From the NCBI RefSeq assembly GCF_002742335.1, contig NZ_MDGR01000007.1, positions 2,174,501 through 2,238,500 on the forward strand: DNA of 64,000 bases, read 5' to 3'. Positions 17,581 to 26,564 of the stretch are shown one piece after another. Position 1 is the first letter of the stretch. Each line of letters begins with the position of its first letter. Made by a program: the position numbers and the translations under genes. The DNA is from Reichenbachiella sp. 5M10. GTDB lineage: Bacteria > Bacteroidota > Bacteroidia > Cytophagales > Cyclobacteriaceae. The notes beneath the pieces were generated by a model that did no database searches, was not told the DNA's origin, and saw only the letters and a program-made list of their open reading frames with translations.

Positions 17581-18636
17581 ATGAAAAACGCATTAATATT
17601 AATCTTAGCTATTCTTCTATTGTCCTCATGTGAAAAAATATTCTTTGAGGATATAAAGTCAGAAAGTGAACCATATGAAAACTTCAATTACTTGTGGGAA
17701 CAAGCAGATTTGAAATACTCATACTTTGAAGTCAAAAATATAGATTGGGACGACTCTTACACGAGACATGAAGCGATGCTCTATCCAGAGATGTCCGAAG
17801 ATTCGCTATTTAGCGTATTGGGCAGCATGATCTCTGAGCTGAGAGACGACCACACCAACTTACTCTCTGCGGTCAACTACTCCTACTATGGAGTACGATA
17901 CCACTATGCTGACAATTTTGATTTTAGGATCGTCGAAGACAACTACCTCAACGATCGTTGGATCAAATCAGGGCCATTTATTCACAACTTTATCGCGGAT
18001 GGAAAAGTAGGATACATCCGTTTTTCTTCTTTTACAGGTACAGTGGATGATGTCAACTTGGACTATATCATCAACAAGTACAGTGTCGATGAAGTAGAAG
18101 GACTAGTCTTTGACATTCGCGAAAACGGTGGAGGAGCGGTAACTGATGTATTCAATATCCTTGCTCGATTCATCGATGACGAAACGGTCGTCTACAAATC
18201 TAGAATCAGAAACGGCAAAAACCACAGTGACTTCTCTGACCTAGAAGAAGCCATCGCTGAGCCAGCAGATGGCCCTAGATACACAAACAAACCTGTCATC
18301 TTCCTGTGTGATAGAGGAACCTACAGTGCAGGTTCATTCACTTCACTCTCTACCAAAGCCATCCCCAATATCACACTGATGGGAGACACTACTGGTGGAG
18401 GGCTCGGGTTACCAAATGGAGGTCAATTGCCAAACGGATGGGATTATCGTTTCTCTGTGACTCAAGCCATGAGTGTTGCTCAAGCCGATAGTTTAGAGGC
18501 AGGGTTCGAAGATATCATCAACCAAGAGAACTTCGAAAGAGGTGTACCACCAGATGTAGTAGTTAGCTTCGACTGGTCCGACTTGACCAAAGATGAAATT
18601 TTGGATGCTGCCATAGATAGGATCCTTAACCCTTAA
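17581..18636 (+). CDS. S41-family peptidase, lipoprotein
   Basis: 351 aa. The lipobox LLSSC (Cys17) is followed by EKIFFED. The tail-specific protease fold is marked by GYIRFSSFTG, VFDIRENGGGAVTDV (about residues 178-192) and the serine-nucleophile segment DRGTYSAGSFTSL (about 243-255). A helical N-terminal domain with a Trp/Tyr-rich start precedes it, and no PDZ domain is obvious. It is probably a periplasmic, membrane-anchored serine peptidase. It is the last gene of its set. Confidence 0.88.
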   Translation: MKNALILILAILLLSSCEKIFFEDIKSESEPYENFNYLWEQADLKYSYFEVKNIDWDDSYTRHEAMLYPEMSEDSLFSVLGSMISELRDDHTNLLSAVNYSYYGVRYHYADNFDFRIVEDNYLNDRWIKSGPFIHNFIADGKVGYIRFSSFTGTVDDVNLDYIINKYSVDEVEGLVFDIRENGGGAVTDVFNILARFIDDETVVYKSRIRNGKNHSDFSDLEEAIAEPADGPRYTNKPVIFLCDRGTYSAGSFTSLSTKAIPNITLMGDTTGGGLGLPNGGQLPNGWDYRFSVTQAMSVAQADSLEAGFEDIINQENFERGVPPDVVVSFDWSDLTKDEILDAAIDRILNP

Positions 18637-18656
18637 ACAAAGAACAACATCCTACT

Positions 18657-18685
18657 AAAAGCTGCTTCAAACCGAAGCAGCTTTT
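18657..18685. terminator. Bidirectional terminator, S41 peptidase / mpg
   Basis: A perfect 12-bp stem pairs AAAAGCTGCTTC (18657-18668) with GAAGCAGCTTTT (18674-18685), with a 5-nt loop. The A/T arms give T-runs in both directions between convergent genes. Confidence 0.85.
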
Positions 18686-18697
18686 ATTGTCACCATT

Positions 18698-19276
18698 TCA
18701 CTTTTTACTTACCCAAGCGTTGTTGCGAATATGAAAGCGCCATGGCAACAAAGCATCCTCACCTGCATATGCAACTCCAATGCGTGCAGACACCTCTACC
18801 TCCGCATCTTCTACAGGCAATGCATCTTCGATATGCACCGCCTCCTCTAGCAACGACACCCCATCAACTGACCGATTGATGCCCATGACTTTGCATAATT
18901 TCCCTGGCCCGTCGGTCGCCGTGGACTCAGCGCCCCAAGGTGATAGGGGCTCCACCGCCCGTATCAGTACTGCATCAGCCTTGCCGACGGTATTGGTCAC
19001 CACATTAAACAAGTGGTGAATGCCATAGCACAAATAAACATAGGCACAACCTCCCTCCCGATACATCGTTTCGGTGCGAGGTGTTCGTTTGCCATTGGAG
19101 GCATGACAGGCCAAATCATTCTGACCACAGTATGCTTCCGTCTCTACAATCTTGGCACGCAAGAGATTTCCATTGCAACGCACCACTAGTACCTTGCCGA
19201 GCAACTCCCTAGCTATCAAGACGACATCTTCACGCAAGTAAAAGGATTTAGGAAGTAGTGTAGTGTTGTTTGACAT
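18698..19276 (-). CDS. mpg: 3-methyladenine DNA glycosylase (AAG/MPG family)
   Basis: 192 aa, full length. It excises alkylated purines. Family landmarks are ARELLGKVLV near residue 22, the active-site ETEAYCGQNDLACHAS with the catalytic Glu (about 45-60), the YREGGCAYVYLCYGIHHLFNVV stretch that forms the base-flipping pocket (about 73-94), and VLIRAVEPL. It is convergent with the S41 peptidase. Confidence 0.95.
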   Translation of the reverse strand: MSNNTTLLPKSFYLREDVVLIARELLGKVLVVRCNGNLLRAKIVETEAYCGQNDLACHASNGKRTPRTETMYREGGCAYVYLCYGIHHLFNVVTNTVGKADAVLIRAVEPLSPWGAESTATDGPGKLCKVMGINRSVDGVSLLEEAVHIEDALPVEDAEVEVSARIGVAYAGEDALLPWRFHIRNNAWVSKK

Positions 19277-19344
19277 ATTTCAATAACCGCACGACAATTT
19301 AGCCGTATATTCGATCAGAAATTTAAATCAATAATTGAATAACC

Positions 19345-20223
19345 ATGAAAAAAATCAAACTCATCGCATTTGCTATCGCAAGTGCATTGACACTATCGAC
19401 ACTCAGCTCACAAGCACAGATCAGCACTCCACGTCCTAGCCCAGCTGGTTCAGTTTCCACCACAGTAGGCTTGACGGATATTGAAATCTCTTATTTCAGA
19501 CCACAAATGAAGGGTAGAAAAATTTTCGGTGAGGGTTCTGATTTCCTTGTGCCTTTCGGTCAAAAATGGAGAGCGGGAGCTAACTCGGGGACCGTGATCA
19601 CCTTCGGAGATGACGTCAAAGTAGCAGGACAAAACGTACCCGCTGGCGAATACCTATTGATCCTGACTCCTAGTGCATCTGAGTGGGAAATCATCCTATA
19701 CTCTGACAAATCACTAGGGGCAAACGTCAACGGAACAGAAGCAGACAAAATCACTGTACAAACAAAAGTAGCCACTAGTCCACTCACGGAAGCCGTGCAA
19801 ACACTAACCTACCAGATCACTGACCTCAGCGAAAACAGCCAAAATGCCAACATCCAAATGGCTTGGGAAAACACAGCCATCAACATCCCTGTAGAGGTAT
19901 CTTTCGACGAGGAGATCATGGCTTCTATCGCCAAAAACACTGTAGTCAATCCTGGCAATTATGCTGCTGCTGCGAGATACTACTACGATACAGACAGAGA
20001 CATGGACCAAGCTTTGGAGTGGATCAATGCCTACTTGGCTGCCGGAGACAACAACAAGCAATTCTGGAATATCTACCTCAAAGCACAAATATTAGCTAAG
20101 AAAGGCGACAAAAAAAACGCCATTAAAACAGCCAAACAATCCAAAGAATTGGCTACCGCTTCACCCAATGGTGACTTTGGCTATATCAAAAAGAATGACG
20201 AACTGATTGCTTCCCTCAAGTAA
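19345..20223 (+). CDS. DUF2911 domain-containing secreted protein
   Basis: 292 aa. It has a signal peptide ending SSQAQ (about residue 25). DUF2911 covers about residues 27-175, with the recognisable SPAGSVSTTVGLTDIEISYFRPQMKGRKIFG and KWRAGANSGTVITF. The C-terminal third is a TPR-like helical region (AAARYYYDTDRDMDQALEWINAYL...AKKGDKKNAIKTAKQS). The family is common in Bacteroidota and has no established function. Confidence 0.93.
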   Translation: MKKIKLIAFAIASALTLSTLSSQAQISTPRPSPAGSVSTTVGLTDIEISYFRPQMKGRKIFGEGSDFLVPFGQKWRAGANSGTVITFGDDVKVAGQNVPAGEYLLILTPSASEWEIILYSDKSLGANVNGTEADKITVQTKVATSPLTEAVQTLTYQITDLSENSQNANIQMAWENTAINIPVEVSFDEEIMASIAKNTVVNPGNYAAAARYYYDTDRDMDQALEWINAYLAAGDNNKQFWNIYLKAQILAKKGDKKNAIKTAKQSKELATASPNGDFGYIKKNDELIASLK

Positions 20224-20241
20224 GCCAGCTCCCATCCGATC

Positions 20242-20275
20242 AAAAAGCGATGACCCAAAAAGGTCATCGCTTTTT
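20242..20275 (+). terminator. Rho-independent terminator after the DUF2911 gene
   Basis: A 14-bp perfect stem pairs AAAAAGCGATGACC (20242-20255) with its complement at 20262-20275, and a run of eight T starts inside the 3' arm. Confidence 0.92.
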
Positions 20276-20331
20276 TTTATTCCTCACCAAATGTGGTTTT
20301 CTTTGAAGAACGCCAACTTTTTCATTGGAAC

Positions 20332-20351
20332 GTCTCAAATGCATTTGAGAC
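20332..20351. promoter_or_regulatory. Perfect 20-bp palindrome upstream of the Rhs-like gene
   Basis: GTCTCAAATGCATTTGAGAC is its own reverse complement with no spacer. It lies 64 bp before the ATG at 20416 in the only intergenic gap in front of that gene. It lacks a T-run, so an operator for a dimeric regulator is more likely than a terminator. Confidence 0.45.
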
Positions 20352-20415
20352 AAAAGGAAGTTAACCAATAAGAAGAATATACCCCGCCACAAACTATTTG
20401 GATAATTTCTAACAC

Positions 20416-22263
20416 ATGAATCACTGCATAAAATACAGTATAATCCTTCTATTGGCCTGCACCGTTACAGCTATTCAAGCACAATTACGCGTAGACAGAG
20501 TGATCCCTCCGTCGTTTAACGCAGCGGCCATCATCAAACACTGTGATCACCCTGTAGGAGTCAAATACGGTGTCCCAAAAATCAAAATTCCTATCCGGAC
20601 CCTCATCAAGGATGACCTCTACATCCCTATCAGTATGAATTACCACGCTATGGGCATCAAAGTCGAAGAGGAGGCAACATGGACTGGACTAGGATGGAAC
20701 CTAGAAGCGGGTGGTTCAATCACGCGCATAGTTCGTGGAGAAAACGACTTGGCCCGAATAGACGAACCAAACAGTAAGGCATTAGGCTACCCTTTCGAGC
20801 ACATCAAACCTTGTTTTGATGACTGTGAAGAGAATGAAAATGCAGCATTTCATGCAAAAGTTTGTGCAGGAGAGATAGATTCAGATCCTGACATATTCTT
20901 TTTCAACATACTAGGAATGAAAGGGAAATTTCTCATGACACCAGATCATGATAGTACAACCGACGTACTAGCCATCGAACTCCTTCATCCTCGAAAAATG
21001 ACAGCTGAATTTGATTTGAATGATAACACATGGAAAATCAGTGACCAGCTCGGCTATCAATACCATTTCAAATACAGAGAGGTCACGCGATCTCTCAGCA
21101 CTTATATCGACCAAAGACTCGACTCAACTCAAGTTGAAATTGACTTCTATAGTCAAAAAGCTACCACATCATGGTACATGAGTAAGATCATTTCTCCAAA
21201 AGGAGTCGAAGCAACATTCAAATATGACATCAATATTGACGGAGAATCAGCCTACCTCAGCAACAGTGCCTATCAAAAAATGAACATCAACGACGAAGAA
21301 GTTTGGGATGTACACTACACGTCCTACTGTTTTCCTGAGCATGTCGAAAATGTCCAGATCACCTCTGAGTACCTCCACGCTGATGTCTATCTCAAATCCA
21401 TACAATTGGGAGAATACGTGGCTCATTTTACCAAATCAGAACAAGTAGGCATACGTACACACAAAGATGCCTACGGAGCAGGGACCAATCGCTACATCAC
21501 TGAGACAGCAGAAGGACACCGTAGACAACAACTCGATCAGCTCGAAATCATACAAGGAGGCAACCCTATCGTGACTGCTCGGTTTGTCTATTCGCAATTC
21601 AAGAGCAATGCAAATACAAGCAATCCTCTCCTCACGCACCGTCTAAAATTAGACAGTTTAATACTCACCACGGCTGGAGAAACCCGAGACATGGGCTTTG
21701 ACTATATCGAAAAACACGGGTTGCCAAGCAAAGAAAGCCATGCCCGAGACCTATGGGGATACAACAATGGAGAAGACGCCATTTTCAATATCACACCATC
21801 GGACTACTTCAACTACAGTCAGCCCGAAAAAATGCTCCAAGAAGAAGGTAAAACCAAGCACTATTCTCTCGATCACATCGTTGAGGGAACCATCAGCAAA
21901 ATTGATTTTGGAGGCGGTAAATACAGAACCTATTTATTTGACCATCAGGAGTTTTTCAACATAGACGAAGAGATCACTAGTCACTTCACTCAAAATATGC
22001 AGGAAAGCAATTTCCAGAGCCACATCAAACCCTTCATTTTCGGAGGATTGAGAATCAAGGAAATTGTCGAGTCGTACCCCAAAGAAAAAATATACAAAGA
22101 CTATATCTACAAAGTAAACAGACAGGAAACAGGTAACCTGATCATTACCCACTATAGTCACGCACACGATGGGTATGGACACAAAACCTCCGGCAATCAT
22201 TGTGTCAAGTACCCTACTGTAAAGATCAAAACAGGTAAACTATTCAATGGACATAAATTTTAA
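20416..22263 (+). CDS. Rhs/YD-like secreted surface protein, apparently C-terminally short
   Basis: 615 aa with a signal peptide (end near residue 22). The opening PPSFNAAAIIKHCDHPVG, then IPIRTL..DDLYIPISMNYHAMGIKVEEEATWTGLGWNLEAGGSITR, is the N-terminal pattern of large Bacteroidota Rhs/YD-type cell-surface proteins. Those I know continue well past 1000 aa with YD repeats and a polymorphic end. This one stops at ...TVKIKTGKLFNGHKF with no YD repeats. The next gene encodes a FISUMP protein in place of the expected continuation. It may be a truncated relic or a short functional form. Confidence 0.7.
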   Translation: MNHCIKYSIILLLACTVTAIQAQLRVDRVIPPSFNAAAIIKHCDHPVGVKYGVPKIKIPIRTLIKDDLYIPISMNYHAMGIKVEEEATWTGLGWNLEAGGSITRIVRGENDLARIDEPNSKALGYPFEHIKPCFDDCEENENAAFHAKVCAGEIDSDPDIFFFNILGMKGKFLMTPDHDSTTDVLAIELLHPRKMTAEFDLNDNTWKISDQLGYQYHFKYREVTRSLSTYIDQRLDSTQVEIDFYSQKATTSWYMSKIISPKGVEATFKYDINIDGESAYLSNSAYQKMNINDEEVWDVHYTSYCFPEHVENVQITSEYLHADVYLKSIQLGEYVAHFTKSEQVGIRTHKDAYGAGTNRYITETAEGHRRQQLDQLEIIQGGNPIVTARFVYSQFKSNANTSNPLLTHRLKLDSLILTTAGETRDMGFDYIEKHGLPSKESHARDLWGYNNGEDAIFNITPSDYFNYSQPEKMLQEEGKTKHYSLDHIVEGTISKIDFGGGKYRTYLFDHQEFFNIDEEITSHFTQNMQESNFQSHIKPFIFGGLRIKEIVESYPKEKIYKDYIYKVNRQETGNLIITHYSHAHDGYGHKTSGNHCVKYPTVKIKTGKLFNGHKF

Positions 22264-22267
22264 AAGC

Positions 22268-22855
22268 ATGAAGGCTGTATTGACCCTATTCGTCACAATA
22301 CTGATATCAACCCCTCAGCTCTATGCTCAGGAAACAAACGGCATCTTCTTTGATCCCAGAGATGGTCAGGAATACGAAACTGTGTTTATCGAACTCGAGC
22401 TCGAAGGAGGTGTTTCCATCACCAAAGAGTGGATGGCTCAAAACCTAAACTACGCTTCTGAAGGGAGCTATTGCTACAACAACTACGAAGAATATTGTGA
22501 TACTTTTGGTCGTTTGTACACTTGGGCAGGTGCACTAGAAGCTTGTCCCGCAGGGTGGCATATGACTGTCGATGCAGAGTGGGAAGCCATGACCAACAAG
22601 CATGGAGGCAAAAAATCGGCTGGTGCGACCTTCAAAGAAGGTGGGGAAAGTGGGCTCAACCTACTCATGGCAGGCTTTGGCGAACCTAACGGGGCCTATA
22701 TAGATGTAGGCGTCAATGGATACTACTGGAAAAGAAAGAACCTCAACGATCAGGCCCCGGGCTTGATCACGATTCACAATGGAGTGGATTACTTCACAGA
22801 TGATCACATCAATGCTTCGCACCGCAACAGCATCCGTTGCGTTCGTAACGATTGA
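22268..22855 (+). CDS. Secreted FISUMP-domain protein
   Basis: 195 aa from the ATG at 22268 (MKAVLTLFV); an in-frame ATG at 22247 would overlap the previous gene. The signal peptide ends near TPQLYAQ. The Fibrobacter-succinogenes major paralogous domain is clear: DPRDGQEYETV, EWMAQNLNYASEGSYCY, FGRLYTWAGALEACPAGWHMTVDAEWEAM, and the terminal NSIRCVRND. FISUMP proteins are surface-exposed or secreted, with unknown role. It begins 4 bp after the Rhs-like gene, so the two are read together. Confidence 0.88.
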   Translation: MKAVLTLFVTILISTPQLYAQETNGIFFDPRDGQEYETVFIELELEGGVSITKEWMAQNLNYASEGSYCYNNYEEYCDTFGRLYTWAGALEACPAGWHMTVDAEWEAMTNKHGGKKSAGATFKEGGESGLNLLMAGFGEPNGAYIDVGVNGYYWKRKNLNDQAPGLITIHNGVDYFTDDHINASHRNSIRCVRND

Positions 22856-22861
22856 TCTCGA

Positions 22862-23605
22862 TTACTTCTTTTCTAATGTCTTGAGAAAATCAACTACCGC
22901 GGACCAATAGCCTTGATGATCGCTATACCGCACCCACAACGCGCTCGATCCGTGATTGCCCAAGGTATCGGGTAGATAATAGTATTTAGACTCAATTGGG
23001 ATCGCCTCATAGATAGAATCCCAGTTGGGTCTTTCGTTTTGGGCAGAGGTAATGAAAGCAGGGCAAGTGATATGAGCAGTACTTTGACTGATCCAATCCC
23101 CTGGCTTGCCTTGTGATTTGAAATACTCTCCAGGAGAAAATGCCAGTACAGCTTGTACAGCATAGGGACGATCCCCCGCATACTTCAGCGCTAGTGCTGA
23201 TGAATAGCTACTTCCCCAAATGATGAGTTTATTGGAGGTTTGTGTTTTGGCATATGCAATAGCCGCCTCTATGTCTTGATAGGCATCCACATAGCGCGTC
23301 TGTCGCATCATAGCGCGAGCATTTTGGTTGGTCTCATTGCGAACACCATTGACCAAATTGCCAGAGCGCAAATCCACTGCGAGACAATTGTACCCAAGAC
23401 GGTTCAATGTAGGAGCAATCTCCAAGTACTCTCCCCGACTCCACCCTGCTTGGTGGAACAAGACAATCATAGGAGCAGCAGCAGGGTGTGACATATGCAA
23501 ATCCGCCACGACCTCTACGCCATCCGCTGCCTTGAAAGTGACCCGCTCAGCTGCATAGCTCAGCGTACTACATAAACAGAGGATCAGACTTAGAGATTGC
23601 TTCAT
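22862..23605 (-). CDS. Secreted alpha/beta hydrolase
   Basis: 247 aa. The signal peptide ends near STLSYAAE. The alpha/beta-hydrolase core shows MIVLFHQAGWSRGEY (oxyanion region), the nucleophile elbow GSSYSS (Ser at about residue 131) and a late GNHGSSALW with the likely catalytic His. It resembles the dienelactone-hydrolase-like group. The substrate is unknown. It lies 8 bp after dapD on the same strand, so it is probably co-transcribed, and is convergent with the FISUMP gene. Confidence 0.85.
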   Translation of the reverse strand: MKQSLSLILCLCSTLSYAAERVTFKAADGVEVVADLHMSHPAAAPMIVLFHQAGWSRGEYLEIAPTLNRLGYNCLAVDLRSGNLVNGVRNETNQNARAMMRQTRYVDAYQDIEAAIAYAKTQTSNKLIIWGSSYSSALALKYAGDRPYAVQAVLAFSPGEYFKSQGKPGDWISQSTAHITCPAFITSAQNERPNWDSIYEAIPIESKYYYLPDTLGNHGSSALWVRYSDHQGYWSAVVDFLKTLEKK

Positions 23606-23613
23606 AGTGTATT

Positions 23614-24429
23614 TTAGACTGCCACGTTGTTTTCTCTCAGCGCGTTGTTGAGAGATGTTTTCTTGTCAGTACTTTCTTTTCTCTTACCAATGATGATAGC
23701 GCATGGAACGTTGTATTCGCCTGCAGGGAATTTTTTGGCGTACGACCCAGGGATGACGACTGATCGCTCTGGCACATAGCCCTTGTACTCGACAGGCTCA
23801 TCTCCAGTCACATCGATTACCTTCGAGCTCATGGTCAAGTTAACCCCTGATCCAAGTACTGCTTCTTTGCCTACTCTTACTCCTTCTACTACGATACATC
23901 TCGAACCGATGAAGGCATTGTCCTCGATGATCACAGGAGCTGCTTGTACAGGTTCGAGTACTCCTCCGATACCCACTCCACCACTGAGGTGTACGTTTTT
24001 ACCAATCTGCGCACAGCTACCCACAGTTGCCCAAGTATCCACCATGGTCCCCTCGTCCACGTACGCTCCGATGTTGACATACGAAGGCATCAGTACTGTA
24101 CCTGGTGAGATGTATGCTCCGTATCTCGCTACAGCGTGAGGCACTACTCGTACACCCAATTTGTCATAGTCCTTCTTCAAAGCCATCTTGTCATGAAACT
24201 CAAAGCACCCAACTTCTATTTTCTCCATTTTTCTCAATGGGAAATACAGTATCACCGCTTTCTTCACCCAGTCATTCACTTTCCATCCTTCCGCAGTAGG
24301 TTCAGCAGTTCTCAATCTACCTTTGTCCAATTCTTCGATTACATATTCAATCGCCTGCACCACCTCTGGCTGGCTCAATTTTGATCGGTCTTCCCAAGTA
24401 TCCTCTACTAGTTTCTTGATGTCTTCCAT
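23614..24429 (-). CDS. dapD: 2,3,4,5-tetrahydropyridine-2,6-dicarboxylate N-succinyltransferase
   Basis: 271 aa, full length. DapD succinylates tetrahydrodipicolinate in the succinylase branch of diaminopimelate synthesis, directly after DapB (4.1 kb). An N-terminal helical domain is followed by a left-handed beta-helix of hexapeptide repeats (about residues 105-230), including SYVNIGAYVDEGTMVDTWATVGSCAQIGKNVHLSGGVGIGG. The C-terminus has PGSYAKKFPAGEYNVPCAIIIGKR. Confidence 0.97.
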   Translation of the reverse strand: MEDIKKLVEDTWEDRSKLSQPEVVQAIEYVIEELDKGRLRTAEPTAEGWKVNDWVKKAVILYFPLRKMEKIEVGCFEFHDKMALKKDYDKLGVRVVPHAVARYGAYISPGTVLMPSYVNIGAYVDEGTMVDTWATVGSCAQIGKNVHLSGGVGIGGVLEPVQAAPVIIEDNAFIGSRCIVVEGVRVGKEAVLGSGVNLTMSSKVIDVTGDEPVEYKGYVPERSVVIPGSYAKKFPAGEYNVPCAIIIGKRKESTDKKTSLNNALRENNVAV

Positions 24430-24498
24430 CTTATCTTTGGTATTAAATTAAAAAATTGACTTAGTATCATTCCTGCGTAAAAGCACCGCAATATTACA

Positions 24499-24506
24499 TA
24501 CATTTG
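24499..24506 (+). promoter_or_regulatory. Candidate -7 box directly at the glycosyltransferase start
   Basis: TACATTTG matches TAnnTTTG perfectly and ends 5 bp before the ATG at 24512. If used, the transcript would have almost no leader. No -33 TTG is present at the right distance. Confidence 0.4.
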
Positions 24507-24511
24507 AATTC

Positions 24512-25681
24512 ATGCCGAAGGAAAAAATCGCAATCATTTCCCTACTCAAACCTGTAGATGACATACGATCCTATCAAAAGATCGCCCGTTCTATTGGAGT
24601 GAAGTACCCAGGCGAAATTCACCTCATAGGTTACCCCAGCCAAACCTCCCACGAAACTGAAGCGCCATATCGTTTCCACCCGCACCCTTATTTTGGTAGA
24701 CTCAGCTTCGGCAGATTATTGGTTCCTATTCGTGTACTGTGGCAACTCTGTCGATTAAAACCCAAACTCATCATCGTCAACTCTCCTGAATTGTTGCTCA
24801 CGACTGTTCTCATCAAACTTTGCTTTGGGAGCAAAATCTGGTACGACATCCAAGAAAACTACTTCTACAACCTCTGGCATCAGCAAGTCTATCCTCCAAT
24901 CATTCGTCACGCCTTGGCTGTATTGGTACGTAGCAAAGAGCGATTGCTAGCTCCTTTTTTTGATCATTATCTCCTTGCCGAGAAATGCTACAAACAAGAA
25001 CTCTCCTACCTCCGCGACAGATACACGATTCTAGAAAACAAAACACTTCCTTCAGCTGTAGTTCACAAGAGGCCCCGTAAGTCAGACGCTCCTATTCGTC
25101 TGCTCTTTAGCGGTACGGTCACAGCCAACACTGGCATCCTACAAGCTCTACGCATTGCTCAATCCATCGCTGACTCTGAATCTATAGAACTCCATATTGT
25201 AGGACATTGCTCGGAAGAGGCGCTCTACAAAGAGCTCCAGCAACACGAAGCACCATGGTTACAACTCAACATCTCTAAAACTCCCCTGCCTTACTACGAG
25301 ATCGAACATGCAATCGCACAAGCAGATGTAGGGATCATCAGCTATTCTATCAACCCAAGTAATGCTCGTTGCATGCCTACCAAAGTCTATGAATACTGTG
25401 CAAGAAAACTGCCCATCCTTTACGAGTCAGGCTGTCATTGGGAAGCGTTTATCCATGACAATGGACTGGGGCTTGGTGTCGATTTCAACTCTCCTGACCC
25501 AAACGCAATACGTGCATTTCTACACACCGCCGTTACAAGTACTCCACCGAATCAAGGCGCACAAAAGGCCCTTTGGCATACAGAAGAATTAAAACTGATG
25601 AAACTATTCGAGAAGGAAATAAACAATAAGAGCACCAAACAAAACGCCCGCCACACTGGCGCCTACTCTTCTGATCGATAA
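24512..25681 (+). CDS. Glycosyltransferase family 4-like protein
   Basis: 389 aa, two Rossmann-like halves (GT-B). The N-half has LKPKLIIVNSPELLLTTVLIKLCFGSKIWYDIQENY (about 85-120), with the DxQEN pattern seen in several GT4 enzymes. The C-half begins PIRLLFSGTVTANTGILQALRIAQS (about 194-220) and has the donor-binding region MPTKVYEYCARKLPILYE (about 288-305) where the usual E-x7-E is partly kept. It likely transfers sugars in surface polysaccharide or glycolipid synthesis. It is a lone gene whose 3' end overlaps the convergent neighbour by 19 bp. Confidence 0.85.
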   Translation: MPKEKIAIISLLKPVDDIRSYQKIARSIGVKYPGEIHLIGYPSQTSHETEAPYRFHPHPYFGRLSFGRLLVPIRVLWQLCRLKPKLIIVNSPELLLTTVLIKLCFGSKIWYDIQENYFYNLWHQQVYPPIIRHALAVLVRSKERLLAPFFDHYLLAEKCYKQELSYLRDRYTILENKTLPSAVVHKRPRKSDAPIRLLFSGTVTANTGILQALRIAQSIADSESIELHIVGHCSEEALYKELQQHEAPWLQLNISKTPLPYYEIEHAIAQADVGIISYSINPSNARCMPTKVYEYCARKLPILYESGCHWEAFIHDNGLGLGVDFNSPDPNAIRAFLHTAVTSTPPNQGAQKALWHTEELKLMKLFEKEINNKSTKQNARHTGAYSSDR

Positions 25682-26553
25682 AAATCCGTCGTGACACCAC
25701 TCTCTAGCAAAGTGAAATGATTGACCCCTTGTATGGTGATCCCAAAGGGCTCGTCACTAGAAGTCAAAGCGATATTTTGATCCGACTGAATGGTCAAAAT
25801 AAGCCGCTCTCGCTTGCCACGACTGATGGTCCATAGGTAAAAATTGTTGTTGATCTCGTCAAAACCTATGAGTCCCTCCCTTAAGTAAGCCTCTCCATCT
25901 TTGTGTTCTATCTCAAAGGCATGCTCGTAGATTTGATTGAAATGAATCCGTGTATCATCTGTCCCTTTGAATGAACCATGAAGCATGGCCAGTATTTTTC
26001 GCGCATTTTGCTCCTCATCTCCAGTCGGTTTGATCTTAGAAGACAATTCGATAGCCAATGCCAGTTTGGTACGAATTGAGTCAGCCGTTTGTCTCGTGCT
26101 ATCAAACGTATGAGGGACGGGAATCTGCAAAAAGAATTCATTGAAAGAAGCCATCCCATTTTTGGTCCGCTGTATTTTCTTTTGTCGACCGATGACATAG
26201 ACACGAACTACCTGACCATAGACAATACGCCCTTGGTCTTCATTGATATCCTCCACAAGGATACTGTTCGCATCTAGGTCAGCCAGTAGTACTTTTCGAT
26301 CGTAGTGTGATTTGCGATTGACCAATGTAGGGACATCCGAAGACGTGTTCTTGATGTTCACCATACCCGTTTCCGCATTGTAAAAAAAACGATTGCTCCA
26401 CCACTCTTGGGTCTGAGCATTGTAGTATGTGATATTTATTTTCCGTTCAAGCCATGAGATGGTCTCAGACAGCTCTTCTTGAGTACCTTGAGCCTTTCCC
26501 TCAAAAACTATCAATGAAACAAATACCAACAACAATCCAAGCAAATTCTTCAT
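25663..26553 (-). CDS. Secreted protein of unknown function
   Basis: 296 aa from the ATG at 26553 (MKNLLGLLLVF), which gives a good signal peptide ending VFEGKAQ; an upstream in-frame start would add 60 residues overlapping the metallo-beta-lactamase gene. The mature protein looks mixed alpha/beta with no recognised motif. It is 11 bp downstream of the metallo-beta-lactamase-fold gene and probably the last gene of pyc-lipoprotein-MBL-this protein. Confidence 0.75.
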   Translation of the reverse strand: MKNLLGLLLVFVSLIVFEGKAQGTQEELSETISWLERKINITYYNAQTQEWWSNRFFYNAETGMVNIKNTSSDVPTLVNRKSHYDRKVLLADLDANSILVEDINEDQGRIVYGQVVRVYVIGRQKKIQRTKNGMASFNEFFLQIPVPHTFDSTRQTADSIRTKLALAIELSSKIKPTGDEEQNARKILAMLHGSFKGTDDTRIHFNQIYEHAFEIEHKDGEAYLREGLIGFDEINNNFYLWTISRGKRERLILTIQSDQNIALTSSDEPFGITIQGVNHFTLLESGVTTDFYRSEE

Positions 26554-26564
26554 CAATCGATAGT

